Positions 16,373 through 25,153 of a DNA stretch of 64,000 bases are shown here, one piece after another. Location: contig JBDVOA010000008.1 in NCBI GenBank assembly GCA_039969355.1, positions 1 to 64,000 on the forward strand, in the 5' to 3' direction. Each line of letters begins with the position of its first letter. Within the stretch, counting starts at the first letter, position 1. A program made the position numbers and the translations under genes. This stretch comes from JL08 sp039969355. Its GTDB lineage: Bacteria > Pseudomonadota > Alphaproteobacteria > Rhodobacterales > Rhodobacteraceae. The notes below the pieces were generated by a model. It was not told where the DNA came from, did not search any database, and saw only the letters and a program-made list of their open reading frames with translations.

Positions 16373-17368
16373 ATGGCGGCCAGCTACCTGCAAAGCTCGA
16401 TGGACAAGATCCCCGAGGCGCGTGATCCAAAGCTGATCGAGCTTTGCATCAATCCTGACGGCACGCTGTGGGCCGAGTTTCAGGGGGATCACTTTATGCG
16501 GCGCGTCAATCGACAGCTCTCGCCCAATGAAATCAAAGACCTTGGCAATCAGATTGCTTCCGCCGCGAACACCACGCTCAGTCGGACCAAACCCATTGTC
16601 TCGGTAAGCATCGACTACCGTGACCGCCCAATCCGCGCTCAAGTCATCCAGCCTCCCGCCGTTGATGGCGGTTATGCGATTTCCCTGCGGTTCTTCGCCG
16701 ACCTGCCATTGGAGCGGATCAAGCTGTCCTATCTCTTCGGCAAAGAGCGCAGCAACGAGGGTGCAAGACGCAAGCGCAATGCCGAGCTGCGCGATGTCGT
16801 GGCCACCGGCGACATCGACGCTGCGATCAAGTTCTGCGTCACCCACAAGCTCAATATGATCGTGTCCGGCGGCACCTCGACGGGCAAGACCGTCACGGCG
16901 CGCAAGATCCTCTCCTTCGTGCGCGCCGACGAGCGTATTCTCACTATCGAAGAGGCCGCCGAGTTGCGCCCGACACAGCCCAATGTCGTCACGTTGATGT
17001 CCGACCGCGATGAACCCTCACGCAGCGCAGATGTCCTCCTGACCTCCACCCTGCGCATGCGACCGGACCGCATCGTCTTGGGCGAAGTGCGCGGCAAAGA
17101 GGCCATGACCTTCCTTGAGGCCATAAACACCGGCCATGGTGGCTCACTCACCACGCTACACTCTGAGACTCCTCAGCTGGCGGTCCAGCGCCTGGCCATC
17201 GCCGCCCTGAAAACCGATGTGCCCATGACCTACCAGGACATGAACGACTACATCACTCGCTCGATCGATGTGATCATCCAAGCCGGTCGCCATGAAGGCG
17301 CACGCGGCATCACCGAATTCTACCTGCCGATTGATCCGGCCCATTCAAAGGAAACAGCCCATGTTTGA
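16373..17368 (+). CDS. virB11: Type IV secretion ATPase VirB11
   Basis: A 331-aa hexameric traffic ATPase. Walker A SGGTSTGKT (about residues 163-171), Asp box and Walker B with ILTIEEAAEL, and the His box GHGGSLTTLHS typical of VirB11/PulE. It switches the machine between pilus building and substrate transfer. It follows virB10 by 2 bp and overlaps the next small gene by 8 bp. Confidence 0.95.
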   Translation: MAASYLQSSMDKIPEARDPKLIELCINPDGTLWAEFQGDHFMRRVNRQLSPNEIKDLGNQIASAANTTLSRTKPIVSVSIDYRDRPIRAQVIQPPAVDGGYAISLRFFADLPLERIKLSYLFGKERSNEGARRKRNAELRDVVATGDIDAAIKFCVTHKLNMIVSGGTSTGKTVTARKILSFVRADERILTIEEAAELRPTQPNVVTLMSDRDEPSRSADVLLTSTLRMRPDRIVLGEVRGKEAMTFLEAINTGHGGSLTTLHSETPQLAVQRLAIAALKTDVPMTYQDMNDYITRSIDVIIQAGRHEGARGITEFYLPIDPAHSKETAHV

Positions 17369-17552
17369 ATACAAGATTGAACAGATCAACACCGCCAAAA
17401 CCAAGCCACCGAAGATCGAAGCGCAGCTGACCGCCCTTGGCCAAGCTGGCTGGGAGCTGGTGTCGGTGGTGCCGGATTTCGACGGTGAGCACATTCTGAA
17501 AGCCTTCCTGAAACGCGACATCTGGCGTGTCAAACCGACCGAGAAAGCATAG
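17361..17552 (+). CDS. DUF4177-type small protein
   Basis: A 63-aa protein beginning MFEYKIEQINT, with the DUF4177 pattern of an N-terminal strand followed by LTALGQAGWELVSVVPDFDG. The family's function is unknown. It sits between virB11 and virB6 and overlaps virB11, so it is co-translated with the secretion genes. Confidence 0.75.
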   Translation: MFEYKIEQINTAKTKPPKIEAQLTALGQAGWELVSVVPDFDGEHILKAFLKRDIWRVKPTEKA

Positions 17553-17561
17553 GAGCACCCT

Positions 17562-18560
17562 ATGGGCGTCGTCACCTGGATGGTTGAGACAACCGACAAC
17601 TTTCTGGACGACGCGGCCCAAACCACCTTTGGCAACGTCGCCGGTCAACTTGGCGGGGTCCTTGCCGTGGCTTCGACGCTCGCCGTGATCGGCGTCTTCC
17701 TCAACATGGTGTTTCAGTACAAATCCATGGATGGGCGGACCGCCTTCTGGTTCGCCCTCAAGCTCATGCTGATCTCCCTCTTTGCGATGAACTGGGTCCA
17801 ATTCAACGCGGTGGCCAGCGCCCTCATCAACGGGCTCGACCAGCTCGCGGGTGGCATGGTGGCAGGACTTGGCGGCGGCGGTGCAGGTGCATCCTACTTT
17901 GCCGGGGCCTTTGACGATCTCATCGAAGAATTCGGCGACTACCTGAACGCGGCTGGTGACAACATGCATTGGATGGCCGGAGCTCTGATCGGTGCGATCG
18001 GCGCATTCCTTTTGGGCGTCATCGGCGCGCTCTGCGGGCTTGTTCTGATTTTCGCGAAGATCATGCTGGCATTCATGATCGGCATCGCACCAATCATGAT
18101 CGCGCTTTCGTTGTTCGATGTCAGCAAGGACTATTTTCACCGTTGGCTGTCCAGCACAGTGTCTTACGCGCTCTACCCCCTCGTGATCGCAGGCGTGTTT
18201 TCCACCGTTGTCGGCATGTCACGCTCGTTGATGACAGAACTCGGAGATCCGTCCGGCGCGAGCAACATCGGCGCGCTGGTGCCCTTCTTCATGATGATGT
18301 TTCTCGCAGGCGGCATGATTATCGCCACCCCGCTGATCGTCCGCTCAATCTCAGGCAATTTCATGATGGTCGGACCGCCGAGCATTCCGGGTCCGGGCGG
18401 TTTCACCAAGGGTTTGATCGGCACCAAAGGCTCACGGGCACGGGCACGGTTTGGGACGAGGTCGAATGCAGAGATTGCAGGAGCTGGAATACGGCAAGCG
18501 GGTGATGCAGGTGTTTCGATGGTTCAGAAGGTGGCTGAACGGGCGAAGCGGTTGCAATAG
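17562..18560 (+). CDS. virB6: Type IV secretion protein VirB6/TrbL
   Basis: A 332-aa polytopic inner-membrane protein with about six to seven hydrophobic helices, a Gly-rich periplasmic loop (AGLGGGGAGASY) and the conserved central pattern LGVIGALCGLVLIFAKIML then GIAPIMIALSLFD, as in VirB6/TrbL. It lines the inner-membrane channel. The basic C-terminus (RARARFGTRS) is cytoplasmic. It is the last gene of the operon. Confidence 0.92.
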   Translation: MGVVTWMVETTDNFLDDAAQTTFGNVAGQLGGVLAVASTLAVIGVFLNMVFQYKSMDGRTAFWFALKLMLISLFAMNWVQFNAVASALINGLDQLAGGMVAGLGGGGAGASYFAGAFDDLIEEFGDYLNAAGDNMHWMAGALIGAIGAFLLGVIGALCGLVLIFAKIMLAFMIGIAPIMIALSLFDVSKDYFHRWLSSTVSYALYPLVIAGVFSTVVGMSRSLMTELGDPSGASNIGALVPFFMMMFLAGGMIIATPLIVRSISGNFMMVGPPSIPGPGGFTKGLIGTKGSRARARFGTRSNAEIAGAGIRQAGDAGVSMVQKVAERAKRLQ

Positions 18561-19083
18561 AGGATTTTCGGCCTAAAGGAGACATTCACCCATTGATCGC
18601 CATGCTGCGATTGGGCCCGTCAGACCGGCCGTTCGCTGCGCTCGCAAGGCCTATGCTCTGACGGAGGCAAGTTTACTGAAGCTTTCGAAACTGCCGTTGG
18701 CGTTTTGATATGAGGGCGTACACTGGGCGTGTCAAAAAATTCTGTCCTGACAGTCCCTTCGGGCGCATGCGATTTTGCGATGAAGGCTATGTCAGCAAAG
18801 ATTTCGCCGCCGAGTTAGGCGCAGTTCTCCTCTGTGTCGACCTCGTGAGGGCTTCTAAAGATCGCGATGATCATGAACCCTGTTTCGATTCGTAGCTCAC
18901 CGCGTTGAAGAATGACAAACGCGTGATTTTTTCTTCCGCTGCGCATGCGCAGCGCGCTGCTGATTACCTGCATGGACTTCAATTTGATGATCGGGCCGCC
19001 ACTTAGGCGGTCCTTTCTATCGCAATATTAAGATGTTACGCTTTCAGCTCTGGGGCGAGCTGTAGCGCCTGTTTGGTACGTAT
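18561..19083 (+). other. Intergenic region after T4SS operon
   Basis: No convincing gene. A stem CGTCAGA (18,618-18,624)/TCTGACG (18,657-18,663), with inner GGCC pairs, lies just after virB6. A terminator-like hairpin is at 18,993-19,016. GC content falls toward the helicase gene, so this is likely the left junction of inserted cargo. Confidence 0.5.
18993..19016 (+). terminator. Terminator-like hairpin before helicase gene
   Basis: GGGCCGCC-ACTTA-GGCGGTCC forms an 8-bp stem with one G-T pair and a 5-nt loop, followed by TTTCT. It would end transcription from the transfer operon and insulate the helicase gene. The T tract is short. Confidence 0.5.
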
Positions 19084-22000
19084 TTGGATAAGAAATTGAA
19101 TTTAAGACACCTCATTGCCGACGGGCGGACTTCATTGCATGCGGATGTGATTGATGCGCGGGCATTCGGTCAAGACATTCGACGTCTTCAATCCTACGGG
19201 TTTTGGGAGGCGGCAGACGATGCCCCCGGTCTTTGGGAACATCAGCAAGCGGCTATCGGGACAGTGGTCGCTTATCTAAACGGCGACAAAGCAATTCCTG
19301 AGCGTCCGGAACAAATTGAAGCCGCTCTTCTCAAATTACCAACCGGCACAGGGAAGTCTGGGATTGTTGCCGTCCTGGCGCGCTGCCTGCCAGACGTGCG
19401 GCGTGTACTTGTTCTAACGCCTCGCACAGCACTCACAAAACAATTGATCGCCGATATTCGCCATCGTTTCTGGAAGCACATGGGTTACGAAGTTGATGCA
19501 ACCGCCCTTTTTACCGGTGATGCTCAAACTATGGGAACGGCACTCGACGATGTTTATGTTGAGCAACTTCTGCCAAGTGGTGCCCGGCAAATTGTTCACA
19601 ATCTCGGTGGGGAAGATGTGGATAGGGCCATTCTGGTCGGCACGCATCATGCCCTCGGTGCCATTCGGAAAGCGGCGTTCGATCCCGATGCACCTGGCTC
19701 AGACGCCTGCCAAGCTATGCTCGCGGAGATACGTGACAATTTCGATTTGGTTATCGTAGATGAAGGCCACTACGAACCAGCAGTGTCGTGGTCCCGTGGT
19801 GTTAGGGAGTTCAATTTACCAACGCTTCTTCTAAGCGCCACACCCTATCGAAATGACTACAAGTCGTTCAGGGTGCGGGGCCGCTATCTCTTCAACTTTC
19901 CGCACGCGCAAGCCATTGAGCGAAAGATAATACGTCCTGCCGAAGTCATTCTTCCTGCTGTTGAACCAGAGGGCGACCGGCAAGCTGCTGTAGTTCAGTT
20001 TGTCGAAATCTTGCATCAAGAACTTTCTGACAGGCTCGCCGCTGCAAGAAACTGGTTTCGCGATGGCACCGAACCGAAAGTCATGGTGCGTGGTGATGAC
20101 CTAGATACGCTGTATATGCTTCAATCCGAAATTGACCGCGTCTTTGAGACTCAGTCTCTAGTGATACATGATCGCGCCAGGAGGACTCCTCAAAATCAGA
20201 ATCGATTTACCAGCGTTGCATCTGCTCAGCACAATCGTGCTGATGCCACTTTTTGGATTCATCAGTACAAGTTGATGGAAGGCATTGATGATCCCGCATT
20301 TGTCGCCGTCGGCATCTTTGATCTCATGGGCAATGCGCGTCAACTCGTACAGCAGATTGGCCGGGCCACACGACATTCAAAGGGCGATGCGCGCTTTCGA
20401 CAAACAGGGTGGGTCCTTGGTTCTCCGGCTAACGCATCACGAATTCACACTGCCTGGGAACGCTATAAGGGCTATGAGGACTATGCTGCACGAAAGACTG
20501 AGCACATCGTTAGCAACGAAGTGACTCTGCCTGACCGTTTGCTCGAATACATGGCCGAATATCAATATATCAGCGGTGAATTTCGAGGGCGGTTTGAGTT
20601 TGAACAACCGCTTGCAGCAGTTGATATCCAGCTTCCCCAATCCGCTGCCGTTCTCAAAACAATTGATCCTCTTCCCAATATTCAGGTCTTTGGATCGGTC
20701 ATCGAAGAAGCGATCATGGATAAAGATCGCTTCAAGATTACGCCCGTAGACGGCATGCCGGGCAATGCTCTGGGGTTTTCTTACTACGCTTGGCGCAATT
20801 CACCTTATCTGATTGACCGTTTCTTTTCTGAATGGAAGCTCGGGATATTTGTCGCAGTCCAGCAGGGCGAGTTTGTGTTCATGCACGATACCGAAGGACT
20901 TGTTGTCGATATGGCTGGCCTCAAGCTAAAGCGCGCTGGTCGCTCTCTCATGGAGAAGGCCTTTCCGAAAGACGGCGAAGACAATGCTTCTCGCCTTTCA
21001 CGCATGTCTTTCTCTTCACTCGATATGTCGCAGCACGCTATTCGCGGCATGGCCATGCGAACACGGTCCTTTGCCGACGTATTCACTGACTTACTTGACC
21101 CATCGCTCGTGCCTTCGACGGCGGCGGGTTTTGTAGATGGCAGCGCTAGATATGTTGGGTTTGGGCGCTCGCGCTTGCGAGATGCATCTGAACGCTATGT
21201 CCCTATAGCCGAGTATGTTGGGTGGACGGCAGAAGTTGCCGCCGAGCTAAGTGACAATGGTCGTTCTCGAAGCCCTGTGTTCGATCGCTATGCTGCCGTC
21301 GTTGAAGATGTCACGACCGAAGATGCCCAGCCAGTCTCCATCCTTATTGATCCGTCACTGGACGACATGCGTGACGATGACGTTGGGGGAGCGGCTTTCG
21401 TCTTGCATGAGGATGTCAACTACTTCGATCTGTGTTCAGACGTTGATGAAGCGAATGGAAACTTCACGATCGAAATCGATGATCAGGAAATCCAGTGTTC
21501 AGTGGAGTTCGTTGAGGAAACAGGCAAGTATCGCATTGAAAGCGATGAACTGAACGCGCGCTTTCCGGCACAAGAACGGGACGACCGCCGTCAAGGCCAA
21601 ACGCTTGTTCAGCGTCTAAACCAGCGACAGTCATTTCGCGTTCTCACCTCTCGTCAGGGCGTGATTTACTCAGAAGGAAACTTCTACGAGCCACGCGTTC
21701 GCTGGCAACTCGAAGATGGAAGCACCCCGATTTTGGACTATGTTTTGGCCTCTCCGTCACTTGATCAGGTGAATTCCGAGAAAGGTGAAAATCACTTCGC
21801 GCCCAACAGGAGCATTTGGCACCAGCAGTCAATCTTTGGAGTCTTTTCTGCTACCTGTGAAGGACAACGTGCTGCCGATGGAATACCTGACGATGAGCTG
21901 ACTGCCGCAATTGAAGCCCTGCCGATTTGGTTATGTGATGATGACGGTCAGGAAGTTGCCGACTTTATTGGACTTGATCCAGACAACAAGAAAATGGTTC

Positions 22001-22446
22001 TCGTGCACGCGAAGGTCGGAAGTCAGGGACCCAATGGTCGCGGTTTTAATGTAGGCGGATTACAGGTCGTCGGGCGGCAGGCCCTTGCAAGCTTAGGATT
22101 CATTTCACTCGGAAGACCTTCACCTGTTTGGACGGCAGAGCGGTGGCAGAGTGAAGTTCAAGCGAACGCTGCTACCCTTGCTGGCCGAAACCGAATGTTT
22201 CGCCATCCTGCTGGCTTAGACGCCGAGGACGTCAATGAGCTACTGATTTCTGCTTGCAGAAATCCCTCCTTTGACAAGGAAATCTGGATTGTTGGGGCTA
22301 AGATGACGCACCGACAGGTGCTTGAAGATGGCCTCGCACAGGAACAGCTCCAGAACCGGCTGCGACAGTTCCTGATGCACTGGGATGCCATGCAGACTTC
22401 TTGTGCGCGAGCAAATGCGAAACTGAAGTTTTTTTGTTCTGATTAG
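19084..22446 (+). CDS. Large SF2 DEAD/DEAH helicase, possible nuclease C-terminus
   Basis: A 1120-aa protein. The superfamily-2 helicase core is clear: Walker A LPTGTGKSG (85-93), DEGH box (226-229), SAT motif SATPYRND (251-258) and motif VI QQIGRATRH (423-431). About 600 residues of unrecognised sequence follow. Near the C-terminus, DFIGLDPDNKKMVLVHAK (about 960-977) has an acid-then-hydrophobic-strand-Lys pattern reminiscent of PD-(D/E)xK-like nuclease cores; this is tentative. Start is TTG 19084 with no clear ribosome site, so the N-terminus is uncertain. It lies 880 bp upstream of the RT-RNase H gene, between the secretion and mobilisation modules. Helicase-nuclease proteins in such cargo slots are often anti-phage systems (inference). 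Confidence 0.8.
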   Translation: MDKKLNLRHLIADGRTSLHADVIDARAFGQDIRRLQSYGFWEAADDAPGLWEHQQAAIGTVVAYLNGDKAIPERPEQIEAALLKLPTGTGKSGIVAVLARCLPDVRRVLVLTPRTALTKQLIADIRHRFWKHMGYEVDATALFTGDAQTMGTALDDVYVEQLLPSGARQIVHNLGGEDVDRAILVGTHHALGAIRKAAFDPDAPGSDACQAMLAEIRDNFDLVIVDEGHYEPAVSWSRGVREFNLPTLLLSATPYRNDYKSFRVRGRYLFNFPHAQAIERKIIRPAEVILPAVEPEGDRQAAVVQFVEILHQELSDRLAAARNWFRDGTEPKVMVRGDDLDTLYMLQSEIDRVFETQSLVIHDRARRTPQNQNRFTSVASAQHNRADATFWIHQYKLMEGIDDPAFVAVGIFDLMGNARQLVQQIGRATRHSKGDARFRQTGWVLGSPANASRIHTAWERYKGYEDYAARKTEHIVSNEVTLPDRLLEYMAEYQYISGEFRGRFEFEQPLAAVDIQLPQSAAVLKTIDPLPNIQVFGSVIEEAIMDKDRFKITPVDGMPGNALGFSYYAWRNSPYLIDRFFSEWKLGIFVAVQQGEFVFMHDTEGLVVDMAGLKLKRAGRSLMEKAFPKDGEDNASRLSRMSFSSLDMSQHAIRGMAMRTRSFADVFTDLLDPSLVPSTAAGFVDGSARYVGFGRSRLRDASERYVPIAEYVGWTAEVAAELSDNGRSRSPVFDRYAAVVEDVTTEDAQPVSILIDPSLDDMRDDDVGGAAFVLHEDVNYFDLCSDVDEANGNFTIEIDDQEIQCSVEFVEETGKYRIESDELNARFPAQERDDRRQGQTLVQRLNQRQSFRVLTSRQGVIYSEGNFYEPRVRWQLEDGSTPILDYVLASPSLDQVNSEKGENHFAPNRSIWHQQSIFGVFSATCEGQRAADGIPDDELTAAIEALPIWLCDDDGQEVADFIGLDPDNKKMVLVHAKVGSQGPNGRGFNVGGLQVVGRQALASLGFISLGRPSPVWTAERWQSEVQANAATLAGRNRMFRHPAGLDAEDVNELLISACRNPSFDKEIWIVGAKMTHRQVLEDGLAQEQLQNRLRQFLMHWDAMQTSCARANAKLKFFCSD

Positions 22447-22748
22447 TCGCGTCCTGCGTGCAAGATCGATCTCTTGGTAACCGAGTGCGCTTCTAACGCA
22501 GTCTGGGCCCATTGCTGCCTTTGTGCAAAGATGCCACTTTCATTGCATCAATCGCATTTCTTGAACACTTGGGGCGCAAAGCAGGTTAGCAGAAGCGAGT
22601 TTTAGTCGATACGGTAGCATTCACTAATCTCTGTCTCAGTAAAAACTACGACATCCAAGATGTAGGGGCAATTTCCAGTTTGCTCCCACCCCCTTGTATC
22701 GAACCATACGGCGCCCTACATTTAAACTGCTTTGTTCTTCACAAGAAA

Positions 22749-22880
22749 TGCGGGCTCACACTGAGCGCCGTGAAGATTGATAAGGGCGGGTTGGCGATTG
22801 GTTATGAACCGAGGACCGGCCTACAGGGTGCCGACGACGTCGTTCACGATAATGGCGGTGAAGGTCCTGGTGAGCAAATG
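22749..22880 (+). repeat. Copy A of 132-bp direct repeat upstream of RT gene
   Basis: A 132-bp unit that recurs at 23,140-23,271 with only two differences (T/G at unit position 33, C/T at position 96). It contains the hairpin GGTT-ATG-AACC (22,800-22,810), the palindrome ACGACGTCGT (22,834-22,843), and a longer-range pair GGACC (22,813-22,817)/GGTCC (22,863-22,867). It could be a structured RNA or its template. Flanking sequence 22,447-22,748 holds nothing else I recognise. Confidence 0.9.
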
Positions 22881-23139
22881 GTGAGCCTTGCCTCTGAGTT
22901 GGCCATAGCCCTTCATTTCTCCGATGAAATGAAGCTTCGGGTGGTCATTAGAGTTTCTTTACGGCTTCGCCTGGACGCGGCGCGAGATTTCTTCTTGCAA
23001 TCGGCCCGAAAAAGGTAAGCTACCTTATGGAGGTCTGTGCGATGGAAATCGGCGCAAATAAAAACATGTCAGCATGTCATGCTGGCGCAAGGCCGCTTCG
23101 GCAACTTGTCGAGGCGCGTTCATTTCGCTGATTTTGATC

Positions 23140-23271
23140 TGCGGGCTCACACTGAGCGCCGTGAAGATTGAGAAGGGCGGGTTGGCGATTGGTTATGAAC
23201 CGAGGACCGGCCTACAGGGTGCCGACGACGTCGTTTACGATAATGGCGGTGAAGGTCCTGGTGAGCAAATG
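23140..23271 (+). repeat. Copy B of 132-bp direct repeat upstream of RT gene
   Basis: The second copy, 391 bp after the first, ends 55 bp before the RT-RNase H start codon, where retron and DRT-type reverse transcriptases often keep their noncoding RNA. All hairpins of copy A are kept. Between the copies, CAGCATG-T-CATGCTG (23,070-23,084) is a perfect dyad. Both copies stay open in one frame and their two differences would be D/E and H/Y, so a decayed coding origin is not excluded. Confidence 0.9.
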
Positions 23272-23326
23272 TTGCGTTTAGAGGTAGGGCGAGGCTTTCC
23301 GATGTCGTCTGCCAGAGAGCACGTAA

Positions 23327-25042
23327 ATGGGAAAATTTTTTACAAAGGCCACGGAGCAGAAAACACTCTTTTCAGCCTGGAGAAAGATTAGGTCTAATGG
23401 ACTGAGATCAACTTCCTTCGAGACCAGAACGGGCATAGAGAAGTTTGATCGTGACGCAATCAGCAACGTTAAGAAGATTCAACGCTCTCTGCGAACAGGT
23501 AAGTTTGAGTTTGAGCCTCAATATGGCGCGACTGTAAAAAAAGGCAGCGGTGGCAAGCGCGGCATCGTAATGGCGTCAGTCCAGAACAGAATAGTAGAGC
23601 GAGCTTTGCTTGAAACCCTGCAAGAAAAGTCGAAGTTTATTAAGGCCGTCAACTCTCATCCGACAAGTGTCGGTGGGGTTCCGAACCGGAGTGTTCCGCA
23701 TGCTCTCCAAATGATTGATGAAGCGTTTCGCTCCGATCAAACCCAGTTCGTTCGATCCGACATATCAGGGTTTTTTGATCATATACCGCGTTCATCAGTC
23801 CTTGAACGCATCGCAGAAGATGTAGATGATGATGCTTTCAACCAGTTGCTGAGAGCTGCTACTACGACCACGCTATCAAACGAGGTCGCACTTGGTGAAG
23901 ATCGATCTATTTTCCCAACGAACGAAGAAGGTGTGGCGCAAGGATCGCCGTTGTCTCCGCTGTTTGGCAATATCCTGCTCTACGATTTTGATATTAAGTT
24001 CAATGATAGAGGTGTGATCTGCATCCGTTTCATTGACGACTTTCTGCTGCTTTCAACATCTGAAAAAAGATGTAGGCGCGCCTTTGTGTCCGCCCAAAAT
24101 TTCCTAAAAGAGATGAAGTTAGACTGTCACGATCCTTTTCAATTGGCTGCAGACAAGAACAAGACTGAATATGGCGACGCTCGCTTAGGTGGGTTTTGGT
24201 TCTTGGGGTACGCCTGCCAACCAGGATTATTTCAGCCCTCACCCAAAGCACGAGCAAGCATCTTGAAGTCCATCGATGAGCATTTTTCAAACGGCAGATC
24301 TGCGATTAAAGAAGTGCGGAGAGCGAAGGATAGCTTCGCTGTTCGTCAACGCTATACACAAACACAAACACTCATTGACCAAGTTCTGCGTGGATGGGGC
24401 GAGGCTTTTGCCTATTCTACTTCACGCTCCACAATGAAAGATCTAGACAAGAAAATTGACGTTAAGATTGAGAATTTTCGCAAGTGGTACGCACAGCAGG
24501 CTCAATCGATGAATGCTGAAGATAAGCGCCGCACAGGTGGAATAGGCTTGCTCGCCGACATCAAGCCAAAGTTCTTTGAGGATGCACCAATCGTTCTGCC
24601 AAAAAATAAGCGATTTCGGACGAGCAAGAACACGGTTACAATTTCAACTGATGGCTCTGTGCTGACTTCGGGTAAGAAGCGCGGTAAGGACCAAGGCCCG
24701 GGAGGTTGGGCGTACGTAGTTCATGACACGGCAGATGAACAATCTGGCGGCGAGGCATCTACCACCAACAATAGGATGGAGCTTCGCGCGGTTCTGGAGG
24801 CACTTCTTTCCTTACCGTCGGGTGCTTCTGCAATCATACGCACCGACAGCAGGTATGTTGAGAACGGCTTCAATAAAGAAACGGCTTTAAAAACAAACAT
24901 TGATCTCTGGAAAAAGCTACAGCACGAGGCCGAAACGAGATATATCAAGGTCGTTTGGCTCAAAGGTCATGCTGGTGATCTGCACAATGAACGGGCTGAC
25001 AAGCTGGCAGGCCTCGCTGCAGCCAAACAAAGTCAGCCGTAA
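23327..25042 (+). CDS. Reverse transcriptase-RNase HI fusion
   Basis: A 571-aa protein with two complete enzyme domains. Residues about 15-300 are a group-II-like reverse transcriptase: motif A FVRSDISGFFDHI (D145), motif B GVAQGSPLSPLFGN, motif C RFIDDFLLL (D237, D238; FIDD rather than YADD). Residues about 340-390 resemble a maturase-type thumb (LRGWGEAF, FRKWY). Residues about 436-565 are an RNase HI domain with all catalytic residues: D442 (STDGS), E485 (NNRMELRA), D507 (RTDSRY), H548 (KGHAG), D558 (ERADKL). No HNH domain and no group II intron RNA are visible. GC looks lower than the transfer genes, indicating foreign origin. RT plus RH in one chain is normal in retrotransposons but rare in bacteria. 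Role unknown; anti-phage defence with the upstream repeats as RNA partner is a hypothesis. Confidence 0.93.
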   Translation: MGKFFTKATEQKTLFSAWRKIRSNGLRSTSFETRTGIEKFDRDAISNVKKIQRSLRTGKFEFEPQYGATVKKGSGGKRGIVMASVQNRIVERALLETLQEKSKFIKAVNSHPTSVGGVPNRSVPHALQMIDEAFRSDQTQFVRSDISGFFDHIPRSSVLERIAEDVDDDAFNQLLRAATTTTLSNEVALGEDRSIFPTNEEGVAQGSPLSPLFGNILLYDFDIKFNDRGVICIRFIDDFLLLSTSEKRCRRAFVSAQNFLKEMKLDCHDPFQLAADKNKTEYGDARLGGFWFLGYACQPGLFQPSPKARASILKSIDEHFSNGRSAIKEVRRAKDSFAVRQRYTQTQTLIDQVLRGWGEAFAYSTSRSTMKDLDKKIDVKIENFRKWYAQQAQSMNAEDKRRTGGIGLLADIKPKFFEDAPIVLPKNKRFRTSKNTVTISTDGSVLTSGKKRGKDQGPGGWAYVVHDTADEQSGGEASTTNNRMELRAVLEALLSLPSGASAIIRTDSRYVENGFNKETALKTNIDLWKKLQHEAETRYIKVVWLKGHAGDLHNERADKLAGLAAAKQSQP

Positions 25043-25153
25043 ATCAAGGGTGATGAGCTGTTGCGAAGCAGCCTTCCACGGTCACAGAGGTGTCCGCTTT
25101 TAAAGTTGTCGGTTAAACATTTGCAGCTGCAGCGAAAGTCCAGAATCCCCCTT

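Noticed and set aside
18710..18895. 61-aa frame between virB6 and helicase
   Set aside because: No ribosome site, no family, atypical composition; treated as noncoding.
22680..23018. Two similar reading frames over the 132-bp repeats (22,680-23,018 and 23,074-23,391)
   Set aside because: They share only the repeated stretch, have no ribosome sites or recognisable domain, and the second runs into the RT start. The sequence is more simply a repeated noncoding element, though a decayed coding repeat is possible.
22447..23326. Group II intron containing the RT
   Set aside because: I looked for a GUGYG-like 5' end and a domain V hairpin with AGC/AY ends around the gene and saw none; the RT has RNase H instead of the usual maturase/HNH tail.
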